Assembly: GCA_002509485.1 (NCBI GenBank)
Contig: DAWO01000103.1
Span: forward strand, 2,349-24,482
Direction of reading: 5' to 3'
Origin: Methanolinea sp. UBA477
GTDB taxonomy: Archaea > Halobacteriota > Methanomicrobia > Methanomicrobiales > Methanospirillaceae
DNA length: 22,134 nucleotides
Shown: one piece after another, positions 1 to 7,834 of the stretch
Position numbering within the stretch: position 1 is the stretch's first letter
How the letters are laid out: the number at the start of each line of letters is the position of its first letter
The notes under the pieces: generated by a model
Told to the model about the DNA's origin: nothing
Seen by the model: the letters and a program-made list of their open reading frames with translations, nothing else
The model's database searches: none
Position numbers and translations under genes: made by a program

Positions 1-599
1 GGAAGGACCATCCCTCCGAACGCTGCATCGACATGGAGAAATATCCCCGAATCAACAGCGATATCTGAAAGTGCGGGAATCGGGTCGACAACACCGTATT
101 CGGTTGTCCCGGCAATACCGACAAGGCAGCAGGTCTGGTCATCGATCACCTCCTTGGCGCATTCAATGTCGATCCTGAATTCATCATCGACCGGGACAGC
201 CCTCATCTCCATACAGAGAATATCGCATGCCTTTTTGAATGAAAAATGCGCGGATTCAGGCAATACAACATTGGGATGGCCCTTCTCAGCCAGCGTCTTT
301 GCCATCCGGAGGGCCTGAATATTCGATTCGGTCCCCCCCGAAGTTGCATATCCCGAGGCTTCCGGCAGAGAAAAGAGGCTTCCCAGGCGCCCTATAAGCA
401 TCTGTTCGAGCGACGAGGTCCCCCGAAAAAGTCCCGGATCGCCGAGATTTGTCTCAATGAACATCATATGCGCCCTGACAGCTACAGGATGGGGCGCTGT
501 GCACATGGAGGAGAGGATGCGTGACGGATCCATATCCTCCCCTTTCTTCCCGGAGAGAAATTCGAAAAGTGTCTCCTCGCTGCAGCCCTTATCGTTCAT
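1..599 (-). CDS. mfnA: L-tyrosine/L-aspartate decarboxylase MfnA, 5' part (runs off left edge)
   Basis: A PLP-dependent group II decarboxylase. In methanogens MfnA makes tyramine for methanofuran and can make beta-alanine for coenzyme A. Reading leftward from the ATG at 599-597 there is one open frame to the window edge, 199 complete codons. Visible family marks are the N-terminal PHPVAVRAHMMFIETNLGDP stretch (about residues 36-55), GYATSGGTESNIQALR (about 83-98, contacts the PLP phosphate) and LHVDAAFGG (about 188-196), whose Asp pairs with the PLP ring nitrogen. The catalytic Lys lies beyond the edge. The gene starts 80 bp after the ppsA stop on the same strand, so co-transcription is possible. 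The choice of MfnA over a bacterial glutamate decarboxylase rests on remembered family motifs. Confidence 0.93.
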   Translation of the reverse strand, partial: MNDKGCSEETLFEFLSGKKGEDMDPSRILSSMCTAPHPVAVRAHMMFIETNLGDPGLFRGTSSLEQMLIGRLGSLFSLPEASGYATSGGTESNIQALRMAKTLAEKGHPNVVLPESAHFSFKKACDILCMEMRAVPVDDEFRIDIECAKEVIDDQTCCLVGIAGTTEYGVVDPIPALSDIAVDSGIFLHVDAAFGGMVL

Positions 600-679
600 G
601 ATCTCACGTTATCTGAACCGGGAGCTTCGTATCCCTGTTTCTGATAAAAATTGGGTGTCTATCCCCTGAAACTGGCGGT

Positions 680-2950
680 TCAGGCTTTTCTTGCAGCTTC
701 AAGAATAATCCTCTGTTCGGTCCGGGCAACGGTTTCGCGAATCTTTACGACAGCATCGATATTGGCCGAAACGCTCGTTATTCCATGTTCAACAAGCCAA
801 CGGACCATCGGGGGTTCTGATCCTGCCTGTCCGCAGATCGAGCATTCGATCCCATGTGTGCGGCATACGCGGATTGCGGAGTCAATAAGGGCAAGCACAG
901 CCGGGTGTTTCGGCTGGTACATGGAAGCCACGTTCTCGTTGTTCCTGTCTATGGCAAGCGTGTACTGAATGAGATCGTTTGTGCCGAATGAGGCGAACCT
1001 GATCCCGGCCCTGATGAAGTCTTCGATCATGAGAACGCTGCTTGGGATCTCTATCATGATCCCCAGTGTTACCTTCTCGACATCAACTCCCCACTCCCGC
1101 ATCATATTCCTGGCCCCGATGAATTCCTGTGGATGTGAGACCATCGGGAACATGATACCCAGGTTGTCGTACCCCTGTTCCCAAAGCCGTTTGAATGCCT
1201 CAACCTGGAGCCTGAACTGTTCAGGGGACTGGAGATCCCTCCGGATCCCTCTCCAGCCAAGCATCGGGTTGTGTTCGGATGGTTCACTCTCCCCGCCCGC
1301 CATGTTCCTGAATTCGTCAGTTGGTGCATCGAGAGTCCTTACCCAGACCGGTTTGCCATAGAATGCGTCGAGGACAATCTTGATCCCGTTATAGAGTTCC
1401 TGGACGAATTCCTCCTCTTTTCCGTTCGCGATGAACCAGCCCGGAGTTCGGTTGAGTCCGAGAATCAGGTGTTCGATGCGGAGCAGCCCCACACCGTCGG
1501 CCCCCGTGGCTGCAGCACGTCCGGCAGCCTCGGGTATGGAGACGTTCACCTTCACACTTGTTGCAGTGATCAGGCCAGTAGTGGTTCCCGCTGCGGCGGG
1601 AGATTCAACATGTGATTCGGGGGTCTTAATTGCTCCATCAAAGACCAGGCCCTTCTCCCCGTCCACCGTGATCATCTGCCCCGGTTTGAGGATAGTGGTT
1701 GCGTTCCTGGTTCCGACAACAGCCGGAGTGCCGAGCTCCCTGCTGACGATTGCTGCATGGCAGGTCATACCTCCTTCATCGGTGACGATAGCGGCAACCC
1801 TGCGCATTGCCGGCACCATGTCGGGATTGGTCATCTTTGTGACAAGTATATCGCCTTCTTTCACTTTTCCGGAATCTTTTATGTCCCGGACGATGACCAC
1901 CTTACCAGATGCGACTCCCGGCGATGCGCCCTGTCCCTGCACGATAACCTCCCCTGAATCACCTGAAGATGATTCCCTGGAAGAACCTGCGGATCCGATT
2001 GTGGTAATCGGCCGTGACTGGAGTATGTAGATATCATGACCGACGATCGCCCACTCGACATCCTGGGGCACCCCGTAATGGGTCTCTGCAATGTTTCCGA
2101 ATGATGCGAGGCGGCTCACCTCGTCGTCGGATAAGACCGGCGCATCCCGGCGGTCTTCCCCGACATCGACGACCTTGGTACCGTTTTCCCCGTCCGATAC
2201 GATCTCGATGTTTTTCGTGGCTATAAGCCTGTCAACCACTTTTTCGGACCTGTTATCAAAGACATATTTATCGGGTGAAACAGAGCCTGATACAACCGCC
2301 TCGCCAAGGCCCCACGATCCCTCGATGATGCTTAAGGGTTCTCCCGTCACGGGGTGCGATGTAAACATCACCCCTGCCTTCTCGGAGTGAATGAGTTCCT
2401 GCACGACAACGGCGATATTTACACTCCTGTCGTCGAAACCCTGTTTTGAGCGGTAATAAATGGCCCTGGCGCCGTAGAGCGAAGCCCAGCACTTCTTGAC
2501 CGCATCCAGAAGATTTCTCTCTCCTTTTATATTGAGATAGGTCTCCTGCTGACCCGCAAAACTGGCATCAGGGAGGTCTTCGGCTGTTGCACTTGATCGA
2601 ACCGCGACAATGAGCCTGGATCCACCCATCTTTTTATAGGCCTTGCGGATACCATCCGTGATAGAACCCGGCATCCTGGCACCCATTATCGCTTTCTTCG
2701 CACGATTTGAGGCCGCTTCGAGCGCATCACTGTCATCGACGTCGAGTTTTTCCAGGTCGTTGAATATGACGTCTTCAAGATTCTCCTCGACCAGAAACCG
2801 CCTGAATGCATGACTCGTCACCACGAATGCCTTCGGGACGGGAAGCCCTATCGCAGACATCTCTCCAAGAGATGCACCTTTGCCGCCTACAGCGGCAATA
2901 TCCTCTTTCCTGATCTCCTCAAGCCACAGAATATCCGGCATCTGTTTCAT
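680..2950 (-). CDS. ppsA: Phosphoenolpyruvate synthase (pyruvate, water dikinase)
   Basis: Makes PEP from pyruvate and ATP, giving AMP and phosphate. This is the entry to gluconeogenesis in a methanogen that fixes carbon to pyruvate. The 756 residues show the full order: an N-terminal ATP-grasp domain (GGKGASLGEM near residue 22, VRSSATAEDLPDASFAGQQ near 117, QSRPITT near 311), the swivelling phosphohistidine domain with GGMTCHAAIVSRELG and catalytic His398, and a C-terminal PEP/pyruvate TIM barrel ending with ICGQAGS. Length matches archaeal PpsA. The ATG at 2950 has a modest GGTG upstream. A TATA-like box lies about 35-40 bp upstream on the minus strand. It is divergent from serA and precedes mfnA. 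Confidence 0.97.
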   Translation of the reverse strand: MKQMPDILWLEEIRKEDIAAVGGKGASLGEMSAIGLPVPKAFVVTSHAFRRFLVEENLEDVIFNDLEKLDVDDSDALEAASNRAKKAIMGARMPGSITDGIRKAYKKMGGSRLIVAVRSSATAEDLPDASFAGQQETYLNIKGERNLLDAVKKCWASLYGARAIYYRSKQGFDDRSVNIAVVVQELIHSEKAGVMFTSHPVTGEPLSIIEGSWGLGEAVVSGSVSPDKYVFDNRSEKVVDRLIATKNIEIVSDGENGTKVVDVGEDRRDAPVLSDDEVSRLASFGNIAETHYGVPQDVEWAIVGHDIYILQSRPITTIGSAGSSRESSSGDSGEVIVQGQGASPGVASGKVVIVRDIKDSGKVKEGDILVTKMTNPDMVPAMRRVAAIVTDEGGMTCHAAIVSRELGTPAVVGTRNATTILKPGQMITVDGEKGLVFDGAIKTPESHVESPAAAGTTTGLITATSVKVNVSIPEAAGRAAATGADGVGLLRIEHLILGLNRTPGWFIANGKEEEFVQELYNGIKIVLDAFYGKPVWVRTLDAPTDEFRNMAGGESEPSEHNPMLGWRGIRRDLQSPEQFRLQVEAFKRLWEQGYDNLGIMFPMVSHPQEFIGARNMMREWGVDVEKVTLGIMIEIPSSVLMIEDFIRAGIRFASFGTNDLIQYTLAIDRNNENVASMYQPKHPAVLALIDSAIRVCRTHGIECSICGQAGSEPPMVRWLVEHGITSVSANIDAVVKIRETVARTEQRIILEAARKA

Positions 2951-2982
2951 GCACGCACCACTTATATCTCACTCTTCATGTG

Positions 2983-2993
2983 CTTAATAAATT
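2983..2993 (-). promoter_or_regulatory. Candidate TATA box for ppsA
   Basis: Read on the minus strand this is AATTTATTAAG, an archaeal TATA-like element. It sits about 38 bp upstream of the ppsA ATG and would place transcription start near 2962, giving a leader of roughly 12 nt. Position and composition fit, but it was found by eye only. Confidence 0.4.
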
Positions 2994-3102
2994 ATCATCC
3001 ATTTGAGTCTCTTCTCTCTTTCACCGTGGTCTTGGGATCACTTCACGAATGGCTGAAGAAAACCCTCAATACGTACGATGCCGAATATATGTGGGTTTTA
3101 TT

Positions 3103-4704
3103 GTGAGCACGAGAATACTTGTCAGTGATCCGCTGGCAGAAGAAGGCCTGGAGATCCTTCGCAGGGAGTACGAAGTAGATGTGCTGACGGATCTCAAAGA
3201 GGATGAGCTGGTAAGGAAGATCGGGGATTATGATGCACTCCTCGTCCGCAGCGGTACTGAAGTGACGGCAAAGGTGATAGAAGCCGGAAAGAAGCTCCGG
3301 TTCATCGGAAGGGCGGGGGCTGGAGTGGACAACATAGATATGGATGCCGCCACCCGCAGGGGTATCATCGTTGCCAATGCACCGGAAGGAAACACGCTTG
3401 CCGCCACGGAACATACCATGGCAATGATGCTCTCACTGGCGAGAAATATCCCCCAGGCAAACGCCTCGCTCAAGAGCAGGGAATGGAAGAGATCGAAGTT
3501 CATGGGTGTGGAGCTGAATGAGAAGACACTCGGGATCGTGGGCCTTGGCAGGATCGGAAGGGAGGTTGCCAAACGTGCATCGGCGCTCGGTATGCATATC
3601 GTAGGATATGATCCCTTCATCACCAGGGACAAGGCCGCACAGATCGGTGTCGAGGCGGTCTCACTTGAGGAGCTCTTCAGGGTATCGGATGTGATAACCG
3701 TCCATACACCGCTTATCAAGGAGACAAAGCATGTCATCAACGAAAAGACCATCTCCACCATGAAGGACAACGTGCGGATCATCAATTGCGCCCGGGGCGG
3801 AATAATTGATGAAAAAGCCCTCTATGAAGCGGTGAAATCAGGAAAAGTTGCCGGTGCGGCTCTCGACGTCTTCGAGGAAGAACCGCCTCTCAACTCTCCC
3901 CTGCTGGAACTTGATTCGGTAATCACGACCCCACATCTCGGTGCCAGCACTGTTGAGGCACAGAAGAATGTCGCAGTCTCAATCGCCAGGCAGTGCATCG
4001 CGGTCCTCAGGGGTGGTTCTGCGAAGTACATCGTGAACGCACCCATTGTGCCCGCTGATCAGCAGGAGACTGTCGAGCCATATGCCATCCTTGCTGAAAA
4101 GATGGGGCGTTTCCTCACCCAGCTCGTGGAAGGAAGAACGGAGAAGGTGGAACTGGTCTTTGGGGGAGACCTCTCAAACCTGGGGAATAACAGCCGTTTC
4201 ATCACCCGCATGGCATTGAAAGGTCTCCTGGACCCCATCCTGCAGGTCCCCGTAAACATTGTCAATGCAGAGTACATTGCAGGAGAGAGGGGTATAGCTT
4301 TTTCGGAGACCACTACCCGGGAGTCCGGCGGGTTCAAGAACCTGTTAACCGTGAAGATAAAGACAGACCGGATGGAGGAGACGATGAGCGGTACCGTATT
4401 CATGAAGGGCCGGAGCCGCATCGTTGCTATCGGAGGGTATACGATGGACATGATCCCAGAGGGATACGTCATAATCTCGCGCCATCTCGATAAACCGGGG
4501 GTTATCGGTCGTGCGTCCACCATCCTTGGAAAAGGCGACGTCAACATCGCCGGAATGCAGGTCGGCCGCATCAATCCCGGTGAAGAGGCCATAATGGTCC
4601 TGAACGTCGATTCAGAGGTCTCATCCGGGATGATGGACGAGATACGCTCGATGCCGGGGATCTATACCGCGAAGTTTGCAAAGATATCTGACAAATTGAT
4701 CTGA
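3103..4704 (+). CDS. serA: D-3-phosphoglycerate dehydrogenase, long form with ACT domain
   Basis: Oxidises 3-phosphoglycerate with NAD, the first step of serine synthesis. With a GTG start at 3103 the protein has 533 residues and begins MSTRILVSDPLAEEG, the normal archaeal N-terminus; an ATG at 3049 would add 18 residues unlike the family and is rejected. Seen in order: substrate-binding lobe, Rossmann NAD site GLGRIG at 147-152, the catalytic Arg region CARGGIIDE, the Glu/His pair region ending TPHLGAST, an intervening ASB-type regulatory domain, and a C-terminal ACT domain (YVIISRHLDKPGVIG onward), the usual site of serine feedback. It is transcribed alone, divergent from ppsA, with a T7 run just after the stop. 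Confidence 0.96.
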   Translation: MSTRILVSDPLAEEGLEILRREYEVDVLTDLKEDELVRKIGDYDALLVRSGTEVTAKVIEAGKKLRFIGRAGAGVDNIDMDAATRRGIIVANAPEGNTLAATEHTMAMMLSLARNIPQANASLKSREWKRSKFMGVELNEKTLGIVGLGRIGREVAKRASALGMHIVGYDPFITRDKAAQIGVEAVSLEELFRVSDVITVHTPLIKETKHVINEKTISTMKDNVRIINCARGGIIDEKALYEAVKSGKVAGAALDVFEEEPPLNSPLLELDSVITTPHLGASTVEAQKNVAVSIARQCIAVLRGGSAKYIVNAPIVPADQQETVEPYAILAEKMGRFLTQLVEGRTEKVELVFGGDLSNLGNNSRFITRMALKGLLDPILQVPVNIVNAEYIAGERGIAFSETTTRESGGFKNLLTVKIKTDRMEETMSGTVFMKGRSRIVAIGGYTMDMIPEGYVIISRHLDKPGVIGRASTILGKGDVNIAGMQVGRINPGEEAIMVLNVDSEVSSGMMDEIRSMPGIYTAKFAKISDKLI

Positions 4705-4705
4705 T

Positions 4706-4716
4706 ACCCTTTTTTT
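4706..4716 (+). terminator. T-run terminator of serA
   Basis: Seven consecutive T residues (4710-4716) follow the serA stop within a few bases, with no stable hairpin needed. This is the usual intrinsic terminator form in archaea. Confidence 0.6.
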
Positions 4717-5107
4717 CATCAGCCTGTTCGAATAAACGAACCATATCCCGAAAAATCCCGCCGACGCCTTCCTGGTCATGGAATGTGATGTCGTTTCATC
4801 CGGCCACGTTGTGTTCGAAGGAACTCTTCACACAATGATAGATTTCCCGATTCGCCTCCATGTGAAGAATATGGGGAACCAGTCCACTGCCCGGAATACC
4901 AGGGTGATTTGTCCATCACTCCCCTGGCCAGTATATCGCGATCCGGGCAGATGGTCTGCACCAGAAAGCAGGTCCTGCCTTCTGTTATACTTGTACCCGG
5001 TAATCTGCCATGGATTCGTTTTGTGGCATCAGGCCCCTCCATTCATTTCCTTTCTCTCTCCTGGTTCGCGAACCTGCTGATCAGGCGGAAAACCCAAAAA
5101 AGAGAAT
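4717..5107 (+). other. Gene-free spacer between serA and tRNA-Val
   Basis: No gene here is convincing. Open frames of about 70-100 codons exist on both strands, but none has a recognisable motif or a good ribosome binding site. On the plus strand one frame (from 4778) and a second frame (about 4890 to 5080) each look faintly protein-like in turn, which would fit a decayed, frameshifted gene. I could not assign a family. Confidence 0.3.
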
Positions 5108-5119
5108 TATTTTATACTG
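5108..5119 (+). promoter_or_regulatory. Candidate TATA box for tRNA-Val
   Basis: The stretch TTATTTTATACTG is centred about 43 bp before the mature tRNA 5' end. With the usual 25-27 bp spacing, transcription would start near 5140 and leave a 5' leader of about 17 nt for RNase P to remove. Confidence 0.5.
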
Positions 5120-5156
5120 TGTGAGCCCACCTTGTACGCGCACAATCCTCGAATTG

Positions 5157-5230
5157 GGGCTCGTGGTCTAGCTGGTTATGACGTCGCCTTGACATGGCGG
5201 AGGTCCTGAGTTCGAATCTCAGCGAGCCCA
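5157..5230 (+). tRNA. tRNA-Val (anticodon GAC)
   Basis: A 74-nt cloverleaf folds cleanly. The acceptor GGGCTCG pairs with CGAGCCC, with discriminator A at 5230. The anticodon stem TCGCC/GGCGG closes the loop TTGACAT, giving anticodon GAC, which reads GUC and GUU valine codons. The T arm is CTGAG-TTCGAAT-CTCAG. The D arm has the GG of its loop and three good pairs plus a T-T mismatch. There is no intron, and CCA is not encoded. It stands alone on the plus strand. Confidence 0.97.
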
Positions 5231-5282
5231 TCTCTCTTCTGAACAGATTATCCCCTGACTCTCCGGCCATGTACGGTGCAGG

Positions 5283-5489
5283 CTACCGTACCAGTTTGGC
5301 AAGCAGCGAAAGGACAATGACCGCGAGAAACGCAACTCCTGCCCACCACATGCTTGCCGTGAAGATGAAGACGATGGCAGCAACGATGGCGGCAGGGAGG
5401 AGTGCCCATACAACCTTCACGACAAATACAACAAGTGCGACCCCCACGATGACCAGGGCGGCAAAACCCATGAGTGATATAAGGTCCAT
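5283..5489 (-). CDS. Small two-helix membrane protein, unknown function
   Basis: A 68-residue, strongly hydrophobic protein. Helix one is about residues 5-28 (LMGFAALVIVGVALVVFVVK) and helix two about 31-64, with a Trp pair near 48-49 and a basic C-terminus (KLVR). Codon use is GC-rich and regular, like the neighbouring genes, and a GGGA lies about 9 bases before the ATG. I do not recognise a family. It ends 52 bp from tRNA-Val, facing it, and is divergent from the K+ channel gene. Confidence 0.65.
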   Translation of the reverse strand: MDLISLMGFAALVIVGVALVVFVVKVVWALLPAAIVAAIVFIFTASMWWAGVAFLAVIVLSLLAKLVR

Positions 5490-5611
5490 TGTACATTTCC
5501 CGTATGCCCATACCCGGTAAATAACATTTTGCCGGCGATCCCGTCTGTATCACTCACAATAATGAACATTCAGTACCTGGCAGATGGAAGATCAGACACG
5601 CAGGTTAATTG

Positions 5612-6487
5612 GTGTCACGCTCACATTCAGATCACATGGATACATCCGCCTTCAGGATGCGCCTGTACCAGATCCTGGAACCGGCAAAGCCAGGAGATTC
5701 GGCCAGTTATCTCTTTGATGCGTTTATCACTGTCGTAATTCTGATCTCGATTGTCGTGATGATCCTTGGAACCGTCCCGCAGTTGCAGGATAATTATCAT
5801 ATCCTCCTTTCGATCCTCTTCTTCTTCAGCATGACCGTCTTCTCCATCGAATATCCGCTCCGGTTATGGTCGTGTACCACTGACCCCCGCTATTCTTCAC
5901 CGGTTGCCGGACGTCTGAAATGGGCCGTTACAGCATTCGCAATAATCGATCTCCTTGCAGTGCTTCCATTCTACCTGGAAGTGATTGTCGGTATAAATCT
6001 GACAGGGCTTGTCGTGCTCCGTGTCTTTCGTCTGTTCAAGCTGGTCCGGTACTCTGAGTCTATCAACCTCATCATCCGTGTCATAAAATCACAGCGAAAT
6101 ACCCTTTTTACTGCATATGCGGTCCTCTTCATCGCACTTATAGCATCATCCACCCTCATGTTCGAGATCGAACACCCTGCCCAGCCGGATCTCTTCTCGA
6201 GTATTCCCGCCACCATGTGGTGGGGAATTGTCACTCTCACAACAGTTGGGTATGGCGATATGGTCCCCGTCACGCCTGCCGGAAAGGTTCTCGGTGGTGC
6301 GATCACGCTCATCGGTATCGGCATCTTTGCCCTTCCTGCAGGTCTTCTCGCTTCAGGGTTTACTGCAGAGCTGAAGAGACAGGTGGGGGAGGGTGAAGTG
6401 AAAGGGCCGGACAGGCCGTCTGCCGTATACCTGTGCCCACATTGCCGAAGAGAAATTTCTGAAAATGAACTCTGGAGGAGAGATTAG
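5612..6487 (+). CDS. Six-helix voltage-gated-type potassium channel
   Basis: A plasma-membrane K+ channel subunit of the KvAP-like class, expected to act as a tetramer. Seen: S1 about residues 36-55, S2 64-86, S3 105-125, an S4 voltage-sensor-like helix with R137, R140, K143 and R146 at three-residue spacing, S5 165-185, the selectivity filter TTVGYGD at 210-216, and S6 227-250. The short C-tail carries CPHC (275-278), half of a zinc-ribbon pattern. Three starts are possible: TTG 5609, GTG 5612 and ATG 5636. GTG 5612 is preferred because AGGT lies six bases before it, while the ATG has no binding site. It is followed 75 bp later by the DUF61 gene on the same strand. Confidence is high for a channel, lower for true voltage gating. 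Confidence 0.93.
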   Translation: MSRSHSDHMDTSAFRMRLYQILEPAKPGDSASYLFDAFITVVILISIVVMILGTVPQLQDNYHILLSILFFFSMTVFSIEYPLRLWSCTTDPRYSSPVAGRLKWAVTAFAIIDLLAVLPFYLEVIVGINLTGLVVLRVFRLFKLVRYSESINLIIRVIKSQRNTLFTAYAVLFIALIASSTLMFEIEHPAQPDLFSSIPATMWWGIVTLTTVGYGDMVPVTPAGKVLGGAITLIGIGIFALPAGLLASGFTAELKRQVGEGEVKGPDRPSAVYLCPHCRREISENELWRRD

Positions 6488-6547
6488 GGATGGCACTCGG
6501 GATCGCAGTATCATATCAGAAGATACGGTTAATGTATGTTCCAATGC

Positions 6548-6555
6548 AGGAGGTG
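6548..6555 (+). promoter_or_regulatory. Strong ribosome binding site fixing the DUF61 start
   Basis: AGGAGGTG is a perfect Shine-Dalgarno. It stands seven bases before a GTG at 6563 and downstream of the alternative ATG at 6536, so translation should begin at 6563. Confidence 0.75.
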
Positions 6556-6562
6556 GAGACCT

Positions 6563-6994
6563 GTGGATAACCGACCACATATATCCGACGAATCGGTCAT
6601 GAAGAGATGGATGGGCCTTGAGATCCGAGAGATCAACGAGTCAGTCGTAGCCGGGAGGAAGACACTCTCGGCCCTGCTCTCTGAAGAGTCACCGGCTTCC
6701 CTGACAAAGGGTGGTGAAGAGTACCTGTTCGACCGGGACGTTCTTGTAAGGATGGGAGAGTCACTCCCGAAGGATATCCGGGACCGCCTGAAGATCCCCA
6801 TTCTCTTCTATTTCGATTCGACCGTAGCCGACAGCTGTTTTCTCGCGGATGAGACCGCTGTACGCGCCCTGCAGGAACTGGGCGAGATCAGCCGGCTGCG
6901 TTCGATAACCGGGGAAAAAGTCTGGGTTGGAAAACCTATCGCCTTCGCAATCATCGCTAAATACAGGAAGGCGGTACAGATGGTCATGCGGTAA
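6563..6994 (+). CDS. UPF0216 / DUF61 family protein
   Basis: A 143-residue archaeal protein of unknown role. Recognised by the family pattern: an N-terminal helix with LEIREINE, KTLSALLSEESP, then YLFDRDVL, LKIPILFYFDS, and a C-terminal stretch WVGKPIAFAIIAKYRKAVQMVMR split over about residues 120-142. There are no membrane segments or obvious catalytic motif. The start is GTG 6563, set by the strong Shine-Dalgarno at 6548-6555; an ATG at 6599 would also fit some homologues. It lies downstream of the K+ channel on the same strand and ends 15 bp from the stop of a gene facing it. Confidence 0.82.
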   Translation: MDNRPHISDESVMKRWMGLEIREINESVVAGRKTLSALLSEESPASLTKGGEEYLFDRDVLVRMGESLPKDIRDRLKIPILFYFDSTVADSCFLADETAVRALQELGEISRLRSITGEKVWVGKPIAFAIIAKYRKAVQMVMR

Positions 6995-7009
6995 CCGGGC
7001 AGGAATATA

Positions 7010-7573
7010 TCAGTCATGCAGGTTCACTGGCGCCGAATATCGTTCGAGGAGAATGATCAGGAGGATATCGGTTGCGATGATGGTCCCAATCATTTCAGGA
7101 ACTACCCCGGATGCCACAACAAGATAGGTGGAGAGAAACGGGGTATCAAGGGTATATGATGCATAGATGAAGACGTGGAGTGGCAGGAGCAGAACGTAAT
7201 AATAGAGCGGAACAGTGAGGGTCCAGACAATGACCCGCGAGATCTTGGGGTACGGCATCTTCAGGCTCCAGTTCCAGAAAAACGCGTACCAGAGACCCCA
7301 GAGGAAGGCCGCAAACATATGGGCGGGAATGTTCCTCTCGGGGGCATAGACGATCCCCTGCAAAAACCCGATGATGAGCCCGCCTGTGGGCCCGCAAAGC
7401 GCCGAACCCAGCGTAACAAAAATCTCGCTCGGCTCCAGGAGGAGTCCGCCTCCCACCGGGATATGAAGGTCCAGGAAAAAGACGCCGGCGGAGGCAAGGC
7501 CAAAAAGTATGGCGAGCAGCACCGATACCCGGTTCATTGCCATGCTCTTACGAAAAAGCGTGTAAAATCCCAC
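7010..7573 (-). CDS. Integral membrane protein resembling ECF transporter S-components
   Basis: 187 residues, mostly hydrophobic, with about five or six membrane helices. The part near residues 45-75 (PSEIFVTLGSALCGPTGGLIIGF) resembles the second and third helices of ECF vitamin-uptake S-components, where a Pro-rich turn is followed by a Gly-rich helix. No ECF ATPase or T-component is nearby, so any energising module would be encoded elsewhere. Its substrate cannot be told. The start used is GTG 7573 with GAGG about 10 bases upstream; an internal ATG at residue 11 or 13 is also possible. It is convergent with the DUF61 gene. The family call is tentative. Confidence 0.7.
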   Translation of the reverse strand: MGFYTLFRKSMAMNRVSVLLAILFGLASAGVFFLDLHIPVGGGLLLEPSEIFVTLGSALCGPTGGLIIGFLQGIVYAPERNIPAHMFAAFLWGLWYAFFWNWSLKMPYPKISRVIVWTLTVPLYYYVLLLPLHVFIYASYTLDTPFLSTYLVVASGVVPEMIGTIIATDILLIILLERYSAPVNLHD

Positions 7574-7710
7574 CAGTACCAGTCCTCTTTTTTCAAGCAG
7601 AATGCCCGTGGTATTCTAATTCTTTGCACATGACCGCACAGCGATCATTGGTGGTCAATGCGATAATGGCTGCACCATTGTGTATGCATGTTTATCGATG
7701 AGAATCTTGT

Positions 7711-7770
7711 GGGTTTTTTGTTTTCATGATCCTTCAGGATCTCTCGTACAACCGGTTCTTCTTAACCGGT
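7711..7770 (+). other. T-rich run followed by two hairpins in an intergenic region
   Basis: Within the 261-bp gap 7574-7834 there is a run GTTTTTTG-TTTT (about 7713-7724). It is followed by the inverted repeat GATCCT-TC-AGGATC (7728-7741) and a perfect 7-bp hairpin ACCGGTT-CTTCTT-AACCGGT (7751-7770). No plus-strand gene ends here, so the T-run has no known client. The upstream stretch (7620-7710) includes a small hairpin AATGG-CTGCA-CCATT and could be a short non-coding transcript. Confidence 0.4.
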
Positions 7771-7834
7771 GCAGGAAAAAACCCGTCCAAACAGCAAGGT
7801 TAAAATTCCATATCTCATATATGGGTCCAGTGCT

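Noticed and set aside
1102..2492. Several open frames on both strands inside the ppsA region.
   Set aside because: They are shadows of the 756-codon ppsA gene, which has full-length family motifs and catalytic His398.
3049..3102. N-terminal extension of SerA from ATG 3049.
   Set aside because: The 18 added residues do not resemble SerA, whose family start aligns with GTG 3103.
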